A stretch of DNA of 64,000 nt from Rallus limicola (taxonomy: Eukaryota > Chordata > Aves > Gruiformes > Rallidae), in contig JAKCOZ010000011.1 in the NCBI GenBank assembly GCA_022605955.1, positions 2,414,537 through 2,478,536 on the forward strand. The letters are read 5' to 3'. Position numbers and translations under genes: made by a program. The stretch's first letter is position 1, and the number at the start of each line of letters is the position of its first letter. Below the pieces are notes generated by a model, which ran no database searches, had not been told where the DNA came from, and saw only the letters and a list, made by a program, of their open reading frames with translations. Shown here piece after piece: positions 12,036 to 21,835 of the stretch.

Positions 12036-14500
12036 AAGTAAATGCTTCATGTGGAAACACTTCATCCCAGCTTGGATTAAAATCAGACATCTCCATCTGA
12101 ATAAGCAAAGATTCATAAAATTGCTCGTGTGTAGCAGTGATGGAGAAATCCTTGTACACTGCCATGGCTAAAGTGATTTATATCAGATTTAGGTGCTGAT
12201 GGCTGCTGTCTCTTCATCCCCAACCTCCTCCCTCTCACCCACAATGTCATATTTGTGGCTGTCGGAGGCAGCGATGCTGAAGGGGAGGCTGGTTTGTTGG
12301 TTTGTTTCTGATTTGTCACCACTGGGGCATGGTGAACATGAAACACCAAGGGCAAACGGGTGTTGTCCAGCTGTTTTGTGCTGCCAAAAAACACAGCACA
12401 AACTGGGGAGGATGGCAAAGGATCACCGACTGCCAAAGGATGTAGGTGCTGCAGGCAGCAGGTCCTGAAGAGCATCCTCTCAGTGCCTCTTGGGTGTGAG
12501 CAGACTTTAAAAGATGTCATAGTGCCCCCAGCTGTACTATATGGTGGGTGCATCTCACTTGGCAGTGTTGGACCCCTTGGCCTTTATCACTTGCCCAAAC
12601 CACTTTCATATTTGTATACTAGGGCTAGGGGACATCTCTTTTCCTTTCAGCCATCTAGAAGGCAGGTGGATGGTTTTCACTTGCCTGCTGGACTGCTTCC
12701 CACAAGGGAAGGGCATCTCTGGAGGGCTATTTGTCTCAGAGACAGGGGATGGCTGTCTGTCAGCAATGGACATTCACATAGTGAAATTTACAGGCACTAG
12801 AGTACCTCTGGGCAGCTGAGATTTGGTAGGGTGAACCCCACCCCTCTGCCACACCTCTACCTACCTAAGCTAAAGGCTGCTGAAGGGAGGTTAGGACACT
12901 TGGAACACACTTGCTGAGGACCAGCTCCTGCTTGAAGTACCAGAAGGGATAGGAGGAGCATCCTCCACTGAGCCTCAAGCCTGTCCCCAGCCCCCTAAAT
13001 ACCCATGGGAGAGACAGCAAGAGCAGGACAAATCCCTTAGCCAGGCTGCCTTGGGTATGGGGAGAGGCTGTGCCACTGTTCACCTCCAGCAACCAACCCC
13101 TGGGGCATTTTATCCTCTCACTATCCTGCAGTTCAGCTGAAATTGTCTCAAAACACCTTAGGAGAGATGAGATTGCAGCCATCTCACTTGAAAACACCAT
13201 GTCCTTGCTGCAGTACAGGAACAGTCCAGGTTCCTATTAATGTGGCTTTTAGTGCTGGCTCAGGTTCATGCCCTAAAATCAGGGTATTTCTAATGAATGA
13301 TATGATGGATGTTTTAGGGACAAAGGTTTCTGGGATCAGTATAGGTATGTTTATGTGTCATGATGCATACGTTCATGGTTAAAATCTCTCCTGGCACTGG
13401 TAGCAATTAAAGACCTGTGATTTCGCCGGGCATCATGTCACCAGTAAACCCTTGGATGAGTTTGGACTCTTGCCCTCTGACCCATCAGATCTTGTTGAGA
13501 AGGTCAGGATCTGCTCTTCCATCTGCAGCACAGCAGGAACCATGGGAATCCCTCAGTTTTATTCATCCCCTGGCATATGGGACCATTCCCACCTTGGGAT
13601 TCAGCCCTGGCTGCCTTTCCCCTGTGTGCAGGTGAATTTTGGCTCTGACCCTTGACTGCAGGAAGAGCTATAGGTACCGAGATACCATAGCAGCATCACC
13701 ACCCCGCAGCACAACTTGGGGACCGTATGTAGGCACAACTGTGCAAGTGCCATGGTAACAGTGTAGCCTCCATCATCACCAGCCACGTAGCGAAGGCTGG
13801 ATCCGCCTTCCAGATCCAGGGCGGGAGGAGACGCTTCTCCTCCCAGTCTCTGCACTGGGCAAAGCTCATCAGCTTTTCTCCTTTGGTTGCTCATCGCCCG
13901 CAGGGCTTGGAGCAAACCCGGTCATGCTGAGCATCTCATCTCGGCAGTGCTGATCTGTTGTTGGGGTCCCTGTGGTCTTTAAGCACAGCTCCTGTTTGGA
14001 ATTAATCTAATTCTGGGAATTTTGGGTGATGGGAAAAAAATCTATTTTGAGGGGTTGCTTTGAGATGCCTTAATGGGAGAAACTGGATGGCCTTGGTGTG
14101 TGGGAGCATGGTTAAATTGCCATCCCCTCTCCTTGGAGATCCGTGTTCAGCTTCCCTGTTTGACCCCTTAATTCCCAGCAGTGATGTCATCGAAATCCCT
14201 GTTTGTGGTCTCGCTGGTAGTCTAAATTTAGAGCGTTTTGAGGTGGTTTGTGACTCTGTTGCTGGGAGGGAGGCAGGGTAGGAGGGGATCGGGGAATGAC
14301 ATGTGAGTCCTCTGTCATTGAGGCTTGTTTGGGCTTTGAAGATGGTGGAGCAGTATGGGGAGATTACAGTGCTGTCCAGAAAGAGCAGAGGGGGGAAAAA
14401 AAACCATGGGACTCGATCCTTTTTACAATCTAAGCAATTTAATTGAGCTTGTTGCTTAGCCAAGACATTAAGAAAGGATTTCCCCTTGAATCCTGATTAA
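12036..14500. other. Single-copy DNA, start of the repeat-free block
   Basis: No transposable element or gene was recognised. Open frames are short and unconvincing. Composition becomes richer in CpG and G/C runs to the right. Confidence 0.5.
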
Positions 14501-17339
14501 ATTTCCCAATAAAATGTCCAGTTTGACTGCTGCTGCTAGGTGATGTGTTGGTTTGTGGTTCAAGGAGACGCACGGCATAAAAGTAAACCCAAAAAAGGAG
14601 TTTGGATGCTGCGGGGAGGTAGAGGAAAAGGCCTTTCCACCATGGAGACCATCATCCTTCAGGAACAGGTGAATGGCAGAGCTGGATGGGGCTGGGACTC
14701 AACAGAGAGACGGGAAATGAGGGAAATAAATAGAGGAATTTCCCACATCTCCCTTTCTGCCTCCCCGCTGGAGCCAGAGCATCTTCAGGCAAACCAATGC
14801 TGCAATCATGAACGAATCGGTCAGGGGGTGGGCGTGGGTGGAGAGAAATAAAAATGGCATAAAACTGCAGATGGAAGGATCTGTGAGCTCTGCTTCTCCA
14901 CTCCATCCATCCCTTGCCTCTCTCAGTGTCATGGGTACCCAAGGGTCCCTCTCCTTGGCCTTGCCATCCCCTTGCAACACACAACCTTCAGGCCAGACGC
15001 TTGAAGGTTATTCAGGGGCATCGCTGTGTTAATCAAACGTTTGCACAAGCTGCTTAATTCCCCCCCCCTCTATAATCCAGCCAGGGATGGAGACTGGCAG
15101 GTTTCTAGCCGTTATGTTTTTATCGGACTGCGGGTGGAGGGAGGAAGGAGGGGATGGGAAGGGGAAGGGGGGGGAGCTGACGTGCTTGGAATAATCGTGC
15201 CATCTCCTCCTCCATCCCCTGGAGAAAAAAAATCAAATGCATCTGTCCACCCCCCACCCCCCCCAACCCCCTACCCCGCACTATTTCCCTACCCAAAGTG
15301 TCCACCCAGAAGAGGAGGGGCCGTGCTGCAGCTCATCTCAAAGGGGCAAAGGTCTTTGAGAAACCCCCCCCGGCCTGATTTATTCAGGGCATAGCAATAT
15401 TTCTTGGGATTAATATTAATAAGAGCCTCCTGCCCCCCTTCAATCCATCCCCCTGAGCTGACCCCAAGGGAGGCAGCCGGGCCCCAGCGGGGTACCAGGC
15501 CTCCAGCCTTCAGGTGTGAGGTCATGGTGTCTCTTCAATCCCGTTCCTTTCACAAGAAATAAACTGGTTGGTTATTTATTTGGGGTTATTTAAATCTTGT
15601 TTGTCTCTCCTGTGCCACAGCTCCTTAATGGAGAAGCTGTTTCCCTGGCTCTCCGGGCGAGAGCTGAGTGTGGCTGGGGCTGGCGGCGCTGCAGAGGGAT
15701 GCTCGGCACATAGTGCGGCAGGAATCTGCCGGTGGGGATGGAGGCGGTCGCTCAAATAGAAATCACCCCAAATGTCTTTCTTTCCCCCCTTTTTTATTCA
15801 TTAAACAGGAGCCCTCTGGCAGGTCAAGACTCTCCTGGAGGTCCAGGATGTGAAGGCACCTGCCCAAGGTTGAGCGGGTGACGGTTGGCCGCCCAATTGA
15901 AAGGTTGAGGATCTTATTTTGGGGTGGATTTTAATAAGCATCCCCCACCTGGTGCTGAGCATAGGTCCTTTTTTGGGGGGGAAACCTGTCTCCACCGCTG
16001 GAAGAGACGGGTAAGAATCCTCCAGAAACAAAGGAGAGGATGCGGGAGCCTGCAACGAAAGAGCTTTATTGGCACGGCACGACCCGACGAGCTCCTTGCG
16101 GCATCCGCACCCGATGGGATGCGAGCCCAGGGAGGGCTGCCCCGAAATACCTGCAGTACCCCAGCATTGGGGGTGTGGCGCAAAGAGGCATCCCAGGGAC
16201 CCCGAGCTGCTGTCAATGCTCCTGCGGGCAACGTCCCAGAGTTGAAGGTCTGCACACAGAGCTGCAAAGAGAGATGGACCCCCCCCATGCCATCATCAAA
16301 GGGCCCCCAGCTCAGGCGCAGCTCTGCAGCCACCCTGCAGGGTAGAGAACCGTCCCCTCCAGTAAGGCCCTTCCTTGCCCAGTGTGAGGCACCTGCTGGG
16401 AGCACTGGGATGGTTACTGGGCCGGTCATGGAGATGGAAGGATGCGGGGCAGGTTGGCCTCCAGCTGCAAAGAGAAGGGATGGGAGAAGGGAGGGAGGGA
16501 GGTGAAGGGCAGTGGGGGTGGTGATGGGCTCCCAGGTACCTCTCTGGCTAAAAAGGTGGGGAAAAAAAATTAACTAAAAATAATAAACTGTGAAAAAGGA
16601 GAGGAAAAATCAAAAAGCTAGGTGGTGGCAGGGCAGCCCCTGTGGTGCAGCCAGCTCTGCGGGGGCACCTGCTACGCATTAGGCCGCAGGGTCGCAGCAT
16701 CCCTCTGTCACCCTCCCCTTCCCATCGCCTTGGGCTTCCAGTTTCTTCAATTTTATTTTATTTTCTGAATAATTCAGGTGCTGTTATACCCCCTTCCCCT
16801 CTCCTCTCCTTCCCCCCCCCCTCCTCCCCTTTCCCCAAACCCCCCTTCCCCTCTCCTTTCCCCCAGCCCCCTCCCCTCGGCTTCTCGCACACACACACGC
16901 CTCTCGCCGGGGCTGTGTTAGGGGTATAATGAGGCAGCCGATGGGTAATTGGGATCTTTTGTAGGGAGGATGTATGGCCGGGGCAGCTGCCGGGGGGTTG
17001 GGGGGGGGGGGGGAAGGCGAAGCTGGGGGGGGGGCAGCTGGGGAGAAGAGGGGAGGGGGGGACGGGACACGACAGCATTACCATACAAAGGGAACAAATG
17101 ACATGTTTATCCCTCCAAGAGATTTACGCCCGGCCTCGCCCTGCAGACACAGCGCTTCTTCCCCCCTCCCAAACCACCCACCCCCCCCTTTTTTTTTTTT
17201 CTCCCCGGCACTTTTGATTTAAATTATGAGGATTAAAGGAGAAGGGGGGGGGGGGGAAGGGGGTTGCGGAGGGGAAAGACACACAGCCACCGGGAAAAAA
17301 TGTTATTAATAATAATAGAGCTTTAAAAAATAAAGGGGG
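14501..17339. other. GC-rich single-copy DNA downstream of miR-124 on the host strand
   Basis: No repeat insertion or coding exon was recognised. It contains several AT-rich islands with a regulatory look (15020-15120, 15380-15420, 15560-15600), growing C and G runs, and minus-strand AATAAA motifs near 15570, 15795, 16065 and 16750 that could end the miR-124 host transcript. Confidence 0.45.
16065..16070 (-). terminator. Candidate poly(A) signal for the miR-124 host transcript
   Basis: The plus strand reads gagctttattggc, so the minus strand has AATAAAGCTC. A T-rich stretch (ctctcctttgtttctgg) follows about 25 bases downstream on the minus strand, as expected of a cleavage region. Other minus-strand AATAAA motifs at about 15570, 15795 and 16750 are alternatives. 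Confidence 0.25.
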
Positions 17340-17986
17340 GGGGGGGGGGGGAGAAGCCGCTTTGCCCCAGCCTCCTCCCCCTCCAATCCCCGCCGCGGGA
17401 GCAGCGGGAGCCCCCGGTGACCCCCGAGACCTGCCCTTGCTTTTAGCAGGGGGGGGGGGGGGGGGGGAACCCGCCCCCCAACACCCCCCCGCCCTCCTCC
17501 CCCCCATGGCTCTGCGGGGAAAAGGAGAGGAAAAAAGGCAAAGCACAAAGCGGCGGCACAGGGGCAGCCCCGGGGGCAGCAGCCTCGGGCCCCCCTCCCC
17601 GGGGCCCACCCGCGGGTCACCCCAAGTGACAGCTCCAGATCTCACTCGAGGGGTGTGTGTGCGCGCAGAGACCGGACCCCCCCCCTCCCCCCCCCCCTCC
17701 CCTCCCCTTCCCTCCCCTTCTCCTTTTCCCGGGGACCCCCCCAAAAGGTGGCTTCCACCCCCCCACACCTCCCCCCTCAATCCCTCTCCGCCCCCCCCCC
17801 CCCCCCCCCGCCTCCCCTTTCCTGCGCTGCGGGTGCCACCTGCGCCGGTGCGCAGCGCAGCCTGCGCGCAGCCCCGCGGCCGGGCTTGGGGAAGGTTTGG
17901 GTGGGTTGGGGAGGGTGGGGGGGGTGGTAGGGGGTGTTTCCGCGGGTGCGGAGAGCCGCGGAGCTCGATGCTGGTCAGCCTCGTTC

Positions 17987-18008
17987 TTGGCATTCACCGC
18001 GTGCCTTA
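17987..18008 (-). ncRNA. Mature miR-124-3p
   Basis: Identical over all 22 positions to the mature sequence as I know it from mammals (UAAGGCACGCGGUGAAUGCC plus AA). This is the guide strand; the seed AAGGCAC is intact. Confidence 0.97.
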
Positions 18009-18025
18009 ATTGTATGGACATTTAA

Positions 18026-18047
18026 ATCAAGGTCCGCTGTGAACACG
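18026..18047 (-). ncRNA. miR-124-5p (passenger arm)
   Basis: CGUGUUCACAGCGGACCUUG followed by AU, identical to the known passenger arm. It pairs with the 3p arm with the usual offset. Confidence 0.96.
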
Positions 18048-18549
18048 GAGAGAGGGGCCTTTCCTTGGGAGGGAAATAAGGGGAAAGGGGGGGGGGAGTT
18101 ATTAAAAAAAATTAAAGGGAAAGAAGGAAAAGGAGGTGGGAGAGGGGCCGCGCTGCCCACCGCCCCCGCGGAGCCCAGCCTTTTGTTCTCCGCGCCCCGC
18201 GGAGGGCTCGACGCGCCCTTCCCGGATGGGCGGAGGGGGGGGGTAAGGAGGAGGTGGGGGGGGGGGGGAGAGATGTGTGTGGGAGGGGGGATAAAATCCA
18301 ACCAACACCCCCCCCTCCCCTCCTCCAGGGAAAAAAAAAAAATCTCTATCTATGTATATATATAATAATTAAATATAGAAAATAAACCAAGTCAAAGGCT
18401 GTGGGGTGCTGCCCCGGGGAAGGGGCCGGGGTGGCGAGGGGAGGGTGTGTATATTGGGGGGGGGGGCCGGCGCTGCCCCGTTACCTGCCCTCCGTCTCTG
18501 CCCGCCGCTGCCCGCTCTCTGCCGCCTTCCCCGAGCCCCGCCGCGCTGC

Positions 18550-18556
18550 TATAAAG
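18550..18556 (+). promoter_or_regulatory. Plus-strand TATA box with BRE-like element, pointing away from miR-124
   Basis: TATAAAG is preceded at 18541-18547 by ccgcgct, matching the TFIIB recognition element SSRCGCC at six of seven positions, inside CpG-rich DNA. A start would be expected near 18580, giving a transcript divergent from, and antisense to, the upstream part of the miR-124 host. No clear Inr was seen. Confidence 0.35.
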
Positions 18557-18596
18557 GGGGGGTCTGGAGGAGCGCAATAAACCTTCCCCCGTTCGC

Positions 18597-18735
18597 CTGC
18601 TGCAGTCAATCCTTTCGCTCAGATCCCAAGTGGTGCAAAAAAAAGAGGAGAGGGGCCCATCTGGCTTCTCATCAGCTTTGTCAAGTCTTGCATACGCTAA
18701 AATGCTAATGACCTAGATAGCTCATGCAAAATGCA
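18597..18735. promoter_or_regulatory. Candidate conserved element just upstream of the hairpin
   Basis: An AT/CG-balanced island between G-rich stretches with packed binding-site motifs: CATCTG at 18658-18663 (the NeuroD/Neurogenin-type E-box read on this strand), the homeodomain core GCTAATGA at 18704-18711, and octamer-like ATGCAAAA near 18724. Conservation is inferred from appearance only. Confidence 0.35.
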
Positions 18736-18737
18736 GC

Positions 18738-18827
18738 AGAGAGAGAGAGAGGGAGAGGAGAGAGGGAGGGAGCAGCGAGGGAGGGAGGAGGGAGGAGGGA
18801 GGGGGAAAGGCAGAGGGAGGGGGAGAG
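18738..18827. repeat. Polypurine (GA/GGA)n tract
   Basis: About 90 bases of almost pure purine on the plus strand (GAGA, then GGGA and GGA units), broken by three C. On the minus strand it is a polypyrimidine tract in the presumed host transcript. Confidence 0.85.
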
Positions 18828-19569
18828 CCCGGGTGCATCACCTCTCCCCCCCTTCCCCATCATCATCCATCCCCCCCCCCCTCCCCTCCTCCCCTGTCTT
18901 TGCTGGCCAATGCACCTTGGTAGGTACGAGCCGGGGCTTTGATTTGAAAGGTCACCCGGGTACGGGGAGGGGAGGGGGGGGGGGGGGGGGGGGGAGACGG
19001 GCAGAGCCCACGGATAAACGGCCGTGGCTTCACACACCCCCCTTCAAACCCCCCCCCCCACCCCCCACACACACCAGCCTTCCAAGGGGGGAAAGAAAGG
19101 GCGCGGTGGGGGGGGTGGGTGAGGGGGAGCGCAACCCCCATCGCATCCCCCTTCCCCCTGGGGGTGCTGAGGGGTGTCGTGTCTGTCACCCCTCCCTTCC
19201 CGGCCCGACCCCAACCCCAACCCGCCCCCCCCCCCCCCCGATCCCCCATAAGAGAGGAGAAGGAAATACCCCCTGCGGCAGCCCCGCCGTGGTCCCTCCG
19301 TCCGGCAGCCGGTTGCAGCAGCGCGGCCAGGCGCGTAATCCCGCGGAAGATGCTCGGGGCGGGGGAGAAGTGCCCTCCCCCCGCGCTATGCGGGGAGGTG
19401 AAAATTATATATATATATATATAAAAAATATATAAAAAGAAAAGGCAGAGGAGGGGGGGGGGGGGGGATAAAGTCAGGCTGTCGGCGGGGAGCGGAGCGG
19501 GCGGCTGGAGGGGTGCGGAGGGAGCGCGCAGCGCGGAGCAGCCGGGCGGGCGCTGCGCGGAGAGAGAGG

Positions 19570-19660
19570 AGCTGTCAGCGGCGCCTTCTCATTTATCATT
19601 AGCCAGCCCTAATCTTGCTCGCTGTCCTCCTTCGGTGATGTTGATCCACTTTCCCTCCCT
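19570..19660. promoter_or_regulatory. Candidate homeodomain-rich element
   Basis: A non-repetitive island between G runs and C runs. It holds atttatcattag, the K50-homeodomain (OTX/CRX-like) core CTAATCT at 19609-19615, and GGTGATGTTGAT. CRX-type sites would make sense for a retinal transcript such as Rncr3, but this is inference from short motifs. Confidence 0.3.
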
Positions 19661-20149
19661 CCTCCCCCAGCTCCCCCCCCCCCCCCCCCCCCCTTCCTCC
19701 CTTTCCCCGCACACCCCCCTCCCCGTAAAGGATTATTCAGCCAAAAAAAAAAAAAAAAAAATCAAAAAAAAAGGGGGGGAAAAAAAAAATCACAGCTGCT
19801 GACTCCGTGCGCCGAAAACAAGGCGGCTGCAGCCCCTCGCCCCCCAGCCCCTCTCCCGCAGAGATGCTCCGGGTGTTGTCCGCAGAAATGCTGCCTTTTA
19901 AAACAAGGAGCGACCCGCGGGGAGAGAGCCTCCAGCCCTGCCCAGCTCCCCCCCGCCGCCCCCCGCTGCCTCCCGCACCCTCCACCCAGGTTGAAGGCTG
20001 GAGGGTGGGGGGGTGGGGGGGAACCCCCTGTCCTGACCCCCCTCCCCATCCCTCCCCCCCCCCCCCATCACTACCACCACCTCCTTCATCCCCGGCCTCC
20101 CCGGAGAAAGGATGCTGCAGAGCTGGGTGCAGCTTTGCAAGGGGGGGTG

Positions 20150-20310
20150 GGTGGTGGTGATGGAGAATTAAAATAAATAAATAATATTTTTTAAAAAAAG
20201 ACCACTTTTGGATGAGGCTTTGCTTCTCCCCCCCTTCCCTCTCTCCCTCTCCCCCCCCCCTCCCCACTGCTGGTTTCATGGCTACGCTACTGTAATTATG
20301 AATTCTTCTT
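20150..20310. promoter_or_regulatory. AT-rich candidate element flanked by microsatellite
   Basis: Contains aattaaaataaataaataat, a C-rich patch, then gctactgtaattatgaattc with TAATTA/ATTA cores, directly before the long GT repeat. Weak evidence, based on appearance. Confidence 0.2.
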
Positions 20311-20319
20311 CTTGCGACT

Positions 20320-20320
<1 letters not shown>

Positions 20321-20369
<49 letters not shown>
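20321..20369. repeat. (GT)n microsatellite, 49 bp
   Basis: A nearly perfect GT run with one C near its start. It is the longest of three GT runs on the same strand within 830 bp. Confidence 0.97.
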
Positions 20370-20372
<3 letters not shown>

Positions 20373-20528
20373 GGGCTGGGGGTGGAAGTGGCTGTGTTTT
20401 GCGGCTGACATCACTGCAGTGGCGTGGAGCTGACAGCTCCCAGGGCTGCGCTCGCTCGGGCTGCAGTGGCTCCTCAGCTTTTTTTTTTTTTTTTGCATCC
20501 TCCCTTGCTGACAATTTGCAGGGAAGGG

Positions 20529-20555
20529 GTGTGTGTGTGTGTGTGTGTGTGTGTG
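20529..20555. repeat. (GT)n microsatellite, 27 bp
   Basis: A perfect GT run 160 bp from the 49-bp one. Confidence 0.97.
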
Positions 20556-21116
20556 AGGCGGGGGGGGTGGGATAAGAAAAAAAACACCCCAACAACCCCA
20601 AACAAACCAACAAACCCACCCCATCTCAAGGTGAATTTCAAGGAGAAGAGAGTGGTTTTTGTGTTTATCGCGGGGTCTTGCTGTGGCTATCTATACATCT
20701 AGCTATAGGGATATCTCCAGATTCCCAGCATCACGGGTACTTACTGAGCACCCCTTAGACCCCGTAACCTTGTCAGGGTGCTGCACAGCACAACGTGGGC
20801 TGAAAACCTGGCCAAAGCTGGTTCTGAAGGCAGGAAATCCTTTATTACTTGCCAGATGATTTCCGGGCATGTGCCCGCTCCTGGGATTTTATTTTGCACA
20901 AGCAGCAGCTCCTGTGCTGTTGAGATCATTTCAGCTACGTGTCGCCGCATCGCACATATATATATATATCCCTTTCCATTGCAGGAAGATAAATACAGGC
21001 TTTTTTTGGGGTCTTTTTTCTTCCTCCACCCCTCCTCCCTCCCAAATCTAGGCCTAGAAGTTGCTGTGAAAAATCCGCATGGAAGCATGAGCGTATGGTT
21101 CATACCCTTAGCACAG

Positions 21117-21120
<4 letters not shown>

Positions 21121-21148
<28 letters not shown>
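21121..21148. repeat. (TG)n microsatellite, 28 bp
   Basis: A perfect TG run, third of the local group. Confidence 0.97.
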
Positions 21149-21479
21149 AGTGCTCAGAGACAGGCAGGAGCATCCAGCTCTGAACAAGCACAAGAGCCCT
21201 GTGCACACTGGGGGGGGGGAGGGGGTGGGGGAGTGGGGATGGGGATGGGGGGTGTCCCCGCGGATGCACTTGGAATCTTCGTGCTGAGCTGGCTGAGAGC
21301 TGCGGCCCTTTCTTCTTAGTGCTGTTTAACAGGAGTACCATTTTGTTTCCATTACGTTAATGACATTTCATCTAATGCACCAAATCGGAGGAGTTTTCAA
21401 GGAAATACTGGAAATTAGATGTCAAAAATTGCTTGGGAGAGTCACCGGCCCAGGCACAAAAAAATCTCCCTGCCTGCTC

Positions 21480-21485
21480 TTTATA
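21480..21485 (-). promoter_or_regulatory. Candidate TATA box of the miR-124 host gene
   Basis: The minus strand reads ggagggaggggacg, then TTTATAAAGAGCAGGCAG: a TATAAA directly downstream of a G-rich Sp/KLF-type tract. A start would fall near 21450, about 3.4 kb upstream of the hairpin. A CpG-rich patch at 21700-21835 lies just upstream. Nothing in the sequence proves use of this promoter. Confidence 0.35.
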
Positions 21486-21699
21486 AACGTCCCCTCCCTC
21501 CTCCAAAAATATAAAGATGGTGCAATATTCTTTGCTTAAGAAATAAAATAACAAACCCCACGTACCCACCTCCCCTCCTCCCCCCCCCCCTCACAAGGAC
21601 CCGACTTCTCGTATCCCTCCTTTAAACCGTTTGCAATTCAAATCAGCAATCGTATAGCAGGGGTTTTAAAGGTCTCGCTGACAGAAGCCAACAGCCAGA

Positions 21700-21835
21700 G
21701 CATCCCTTTGAGACCGCCGGCGCTTCCAACCGCAGCTGGAGCCACGGGCCGCTCGAGCATCATCCCCTGCCCGGCAGGCAGCTGCCTGATGGGGACCATG
21801 CCGGCAGCCTGCGCCGGGGATGGGGTCGTGGCGTG
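21700..21835. promoter_or_regulatory. Small CpG-rich patch
   Basis: Many CpGs in about 135 bp (gaccgccggcgc, ccacgggccgctcgag, gcctgcgccggg) in otherwise ordinary DNA. Its position just upstream of the candidate minus-strand TATA fits a promoter-proximal region. Confidence 0.35.

Larger units (their letters stand above)
17976..18060 (-). ncRNA. MIR124-1: miR-124 precursor hairpin, MIR124-1 paralogue
   Basis: The minus strand reads a complete pre-miR-124. The 3p arm UAAGGCACGCGGUGAAUGCC (seed AAGGCAC) lies at 17989-18008 and ends AA at 17987; the 5p arm, starting CGUGUUCACAGCGG, lies at 18026-18047. The loop AUUUAAAUGUCCAUACAAUU and the 85-nt length match the MIR124-1 paralogue; as I recall, the -2 and -3 paralogues have the shorter loops AAUGUCAU and AAUGUCUAU. 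Only a few changes from human MIR124-1 are apparent, all in the lower stem outside the mature arms. miR-124 is the dominant neuronal microRNA; loaded into Argonaute, it represses non-neuronal messages such as PTBP1 and SCP1/CTDSP targets. It lies in a CpG-rich core with no neighbouring protein gene visible. A CNNC motif follows the 3p arm at 17970-17967, where SRSF3 is expected to aid Drosha processing. Identity is certain; paralogue assignment is very likely. Confidence 0.98.
17335..19640. promoter_or_regulatory. CpG-rich core (CpG-island-like) surrounding miR-124
   Basis: CpG dinucleotides are dense at 17375-17430, 17815-18060, 18130-18240, 18470-18560 and 19270-19585, far above the rest of the window, and are interrupted by G or C runs of 15 to 21 bases. 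The hairpin lies inside this core. CpG islands usually mark promoters or polycomb-controlled developmental loci; the mammalian miR-124 genes are likewise in CpG islands (established knowledge). Methylation state and promoter activity cannot be seen here. Confidence 0.65.
16050..21455 (-). ncRNA. Inferred primary transcript of miR-124 (Rncr3/LINC00599 orthologue), ends approximate
   Basis: A hairpin as complete as the one at 17976-18060 needs a minus-strand pol II transcript. The brackets given are motif-based: a minus-strand TATAAA at 21480-21485 with a purine-rich G tract just upstream, and a minus-strand AATAAAGCTC poly(A)-type signal at 16065-16070 followed by a U-rich stretch. In human the MIR124-1 precursor sits in a long noncoding neural transcript whose start is a few kilobases upstream of the hairpin (from memory), which fits this bracket. 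Exons, splice sites and both ends are unproven, and no conserved reading frame is present. Confidence 0.3.

Noticed and set aside
17124..17993. 289-codon minus-strand open frame
   Set aside because: It consists of G/P/H-rich low-complexity sequence from G and C runs, overlaps the start of the miR-124 hairpin and has no domain. GC-rich DNA is poor in stop codons, so it is expected by chance.
18731..19435. 234-codon plus-strand open frame
   Set aside because: Translation of the polypurine tract and C runs only.
19610..19645. REST/RE1-like site (cgctgtcc … ggtgatgtt)
   Set aside because: REST is known to regulate miR-124 genes, but the right half matches 6 of 9 and the spacing fits neither the canonical nor the usual expanded form. 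Other half-sites (20728, 22065, 46210) were weaker. No convincing RE1 was found.
19737..20624. 295-codon minus-strand open frame
   Set aside because: It runs through two GT microsatellites (HTHTHT repeats), poly-K and poly-F stretches. It is not a protein.
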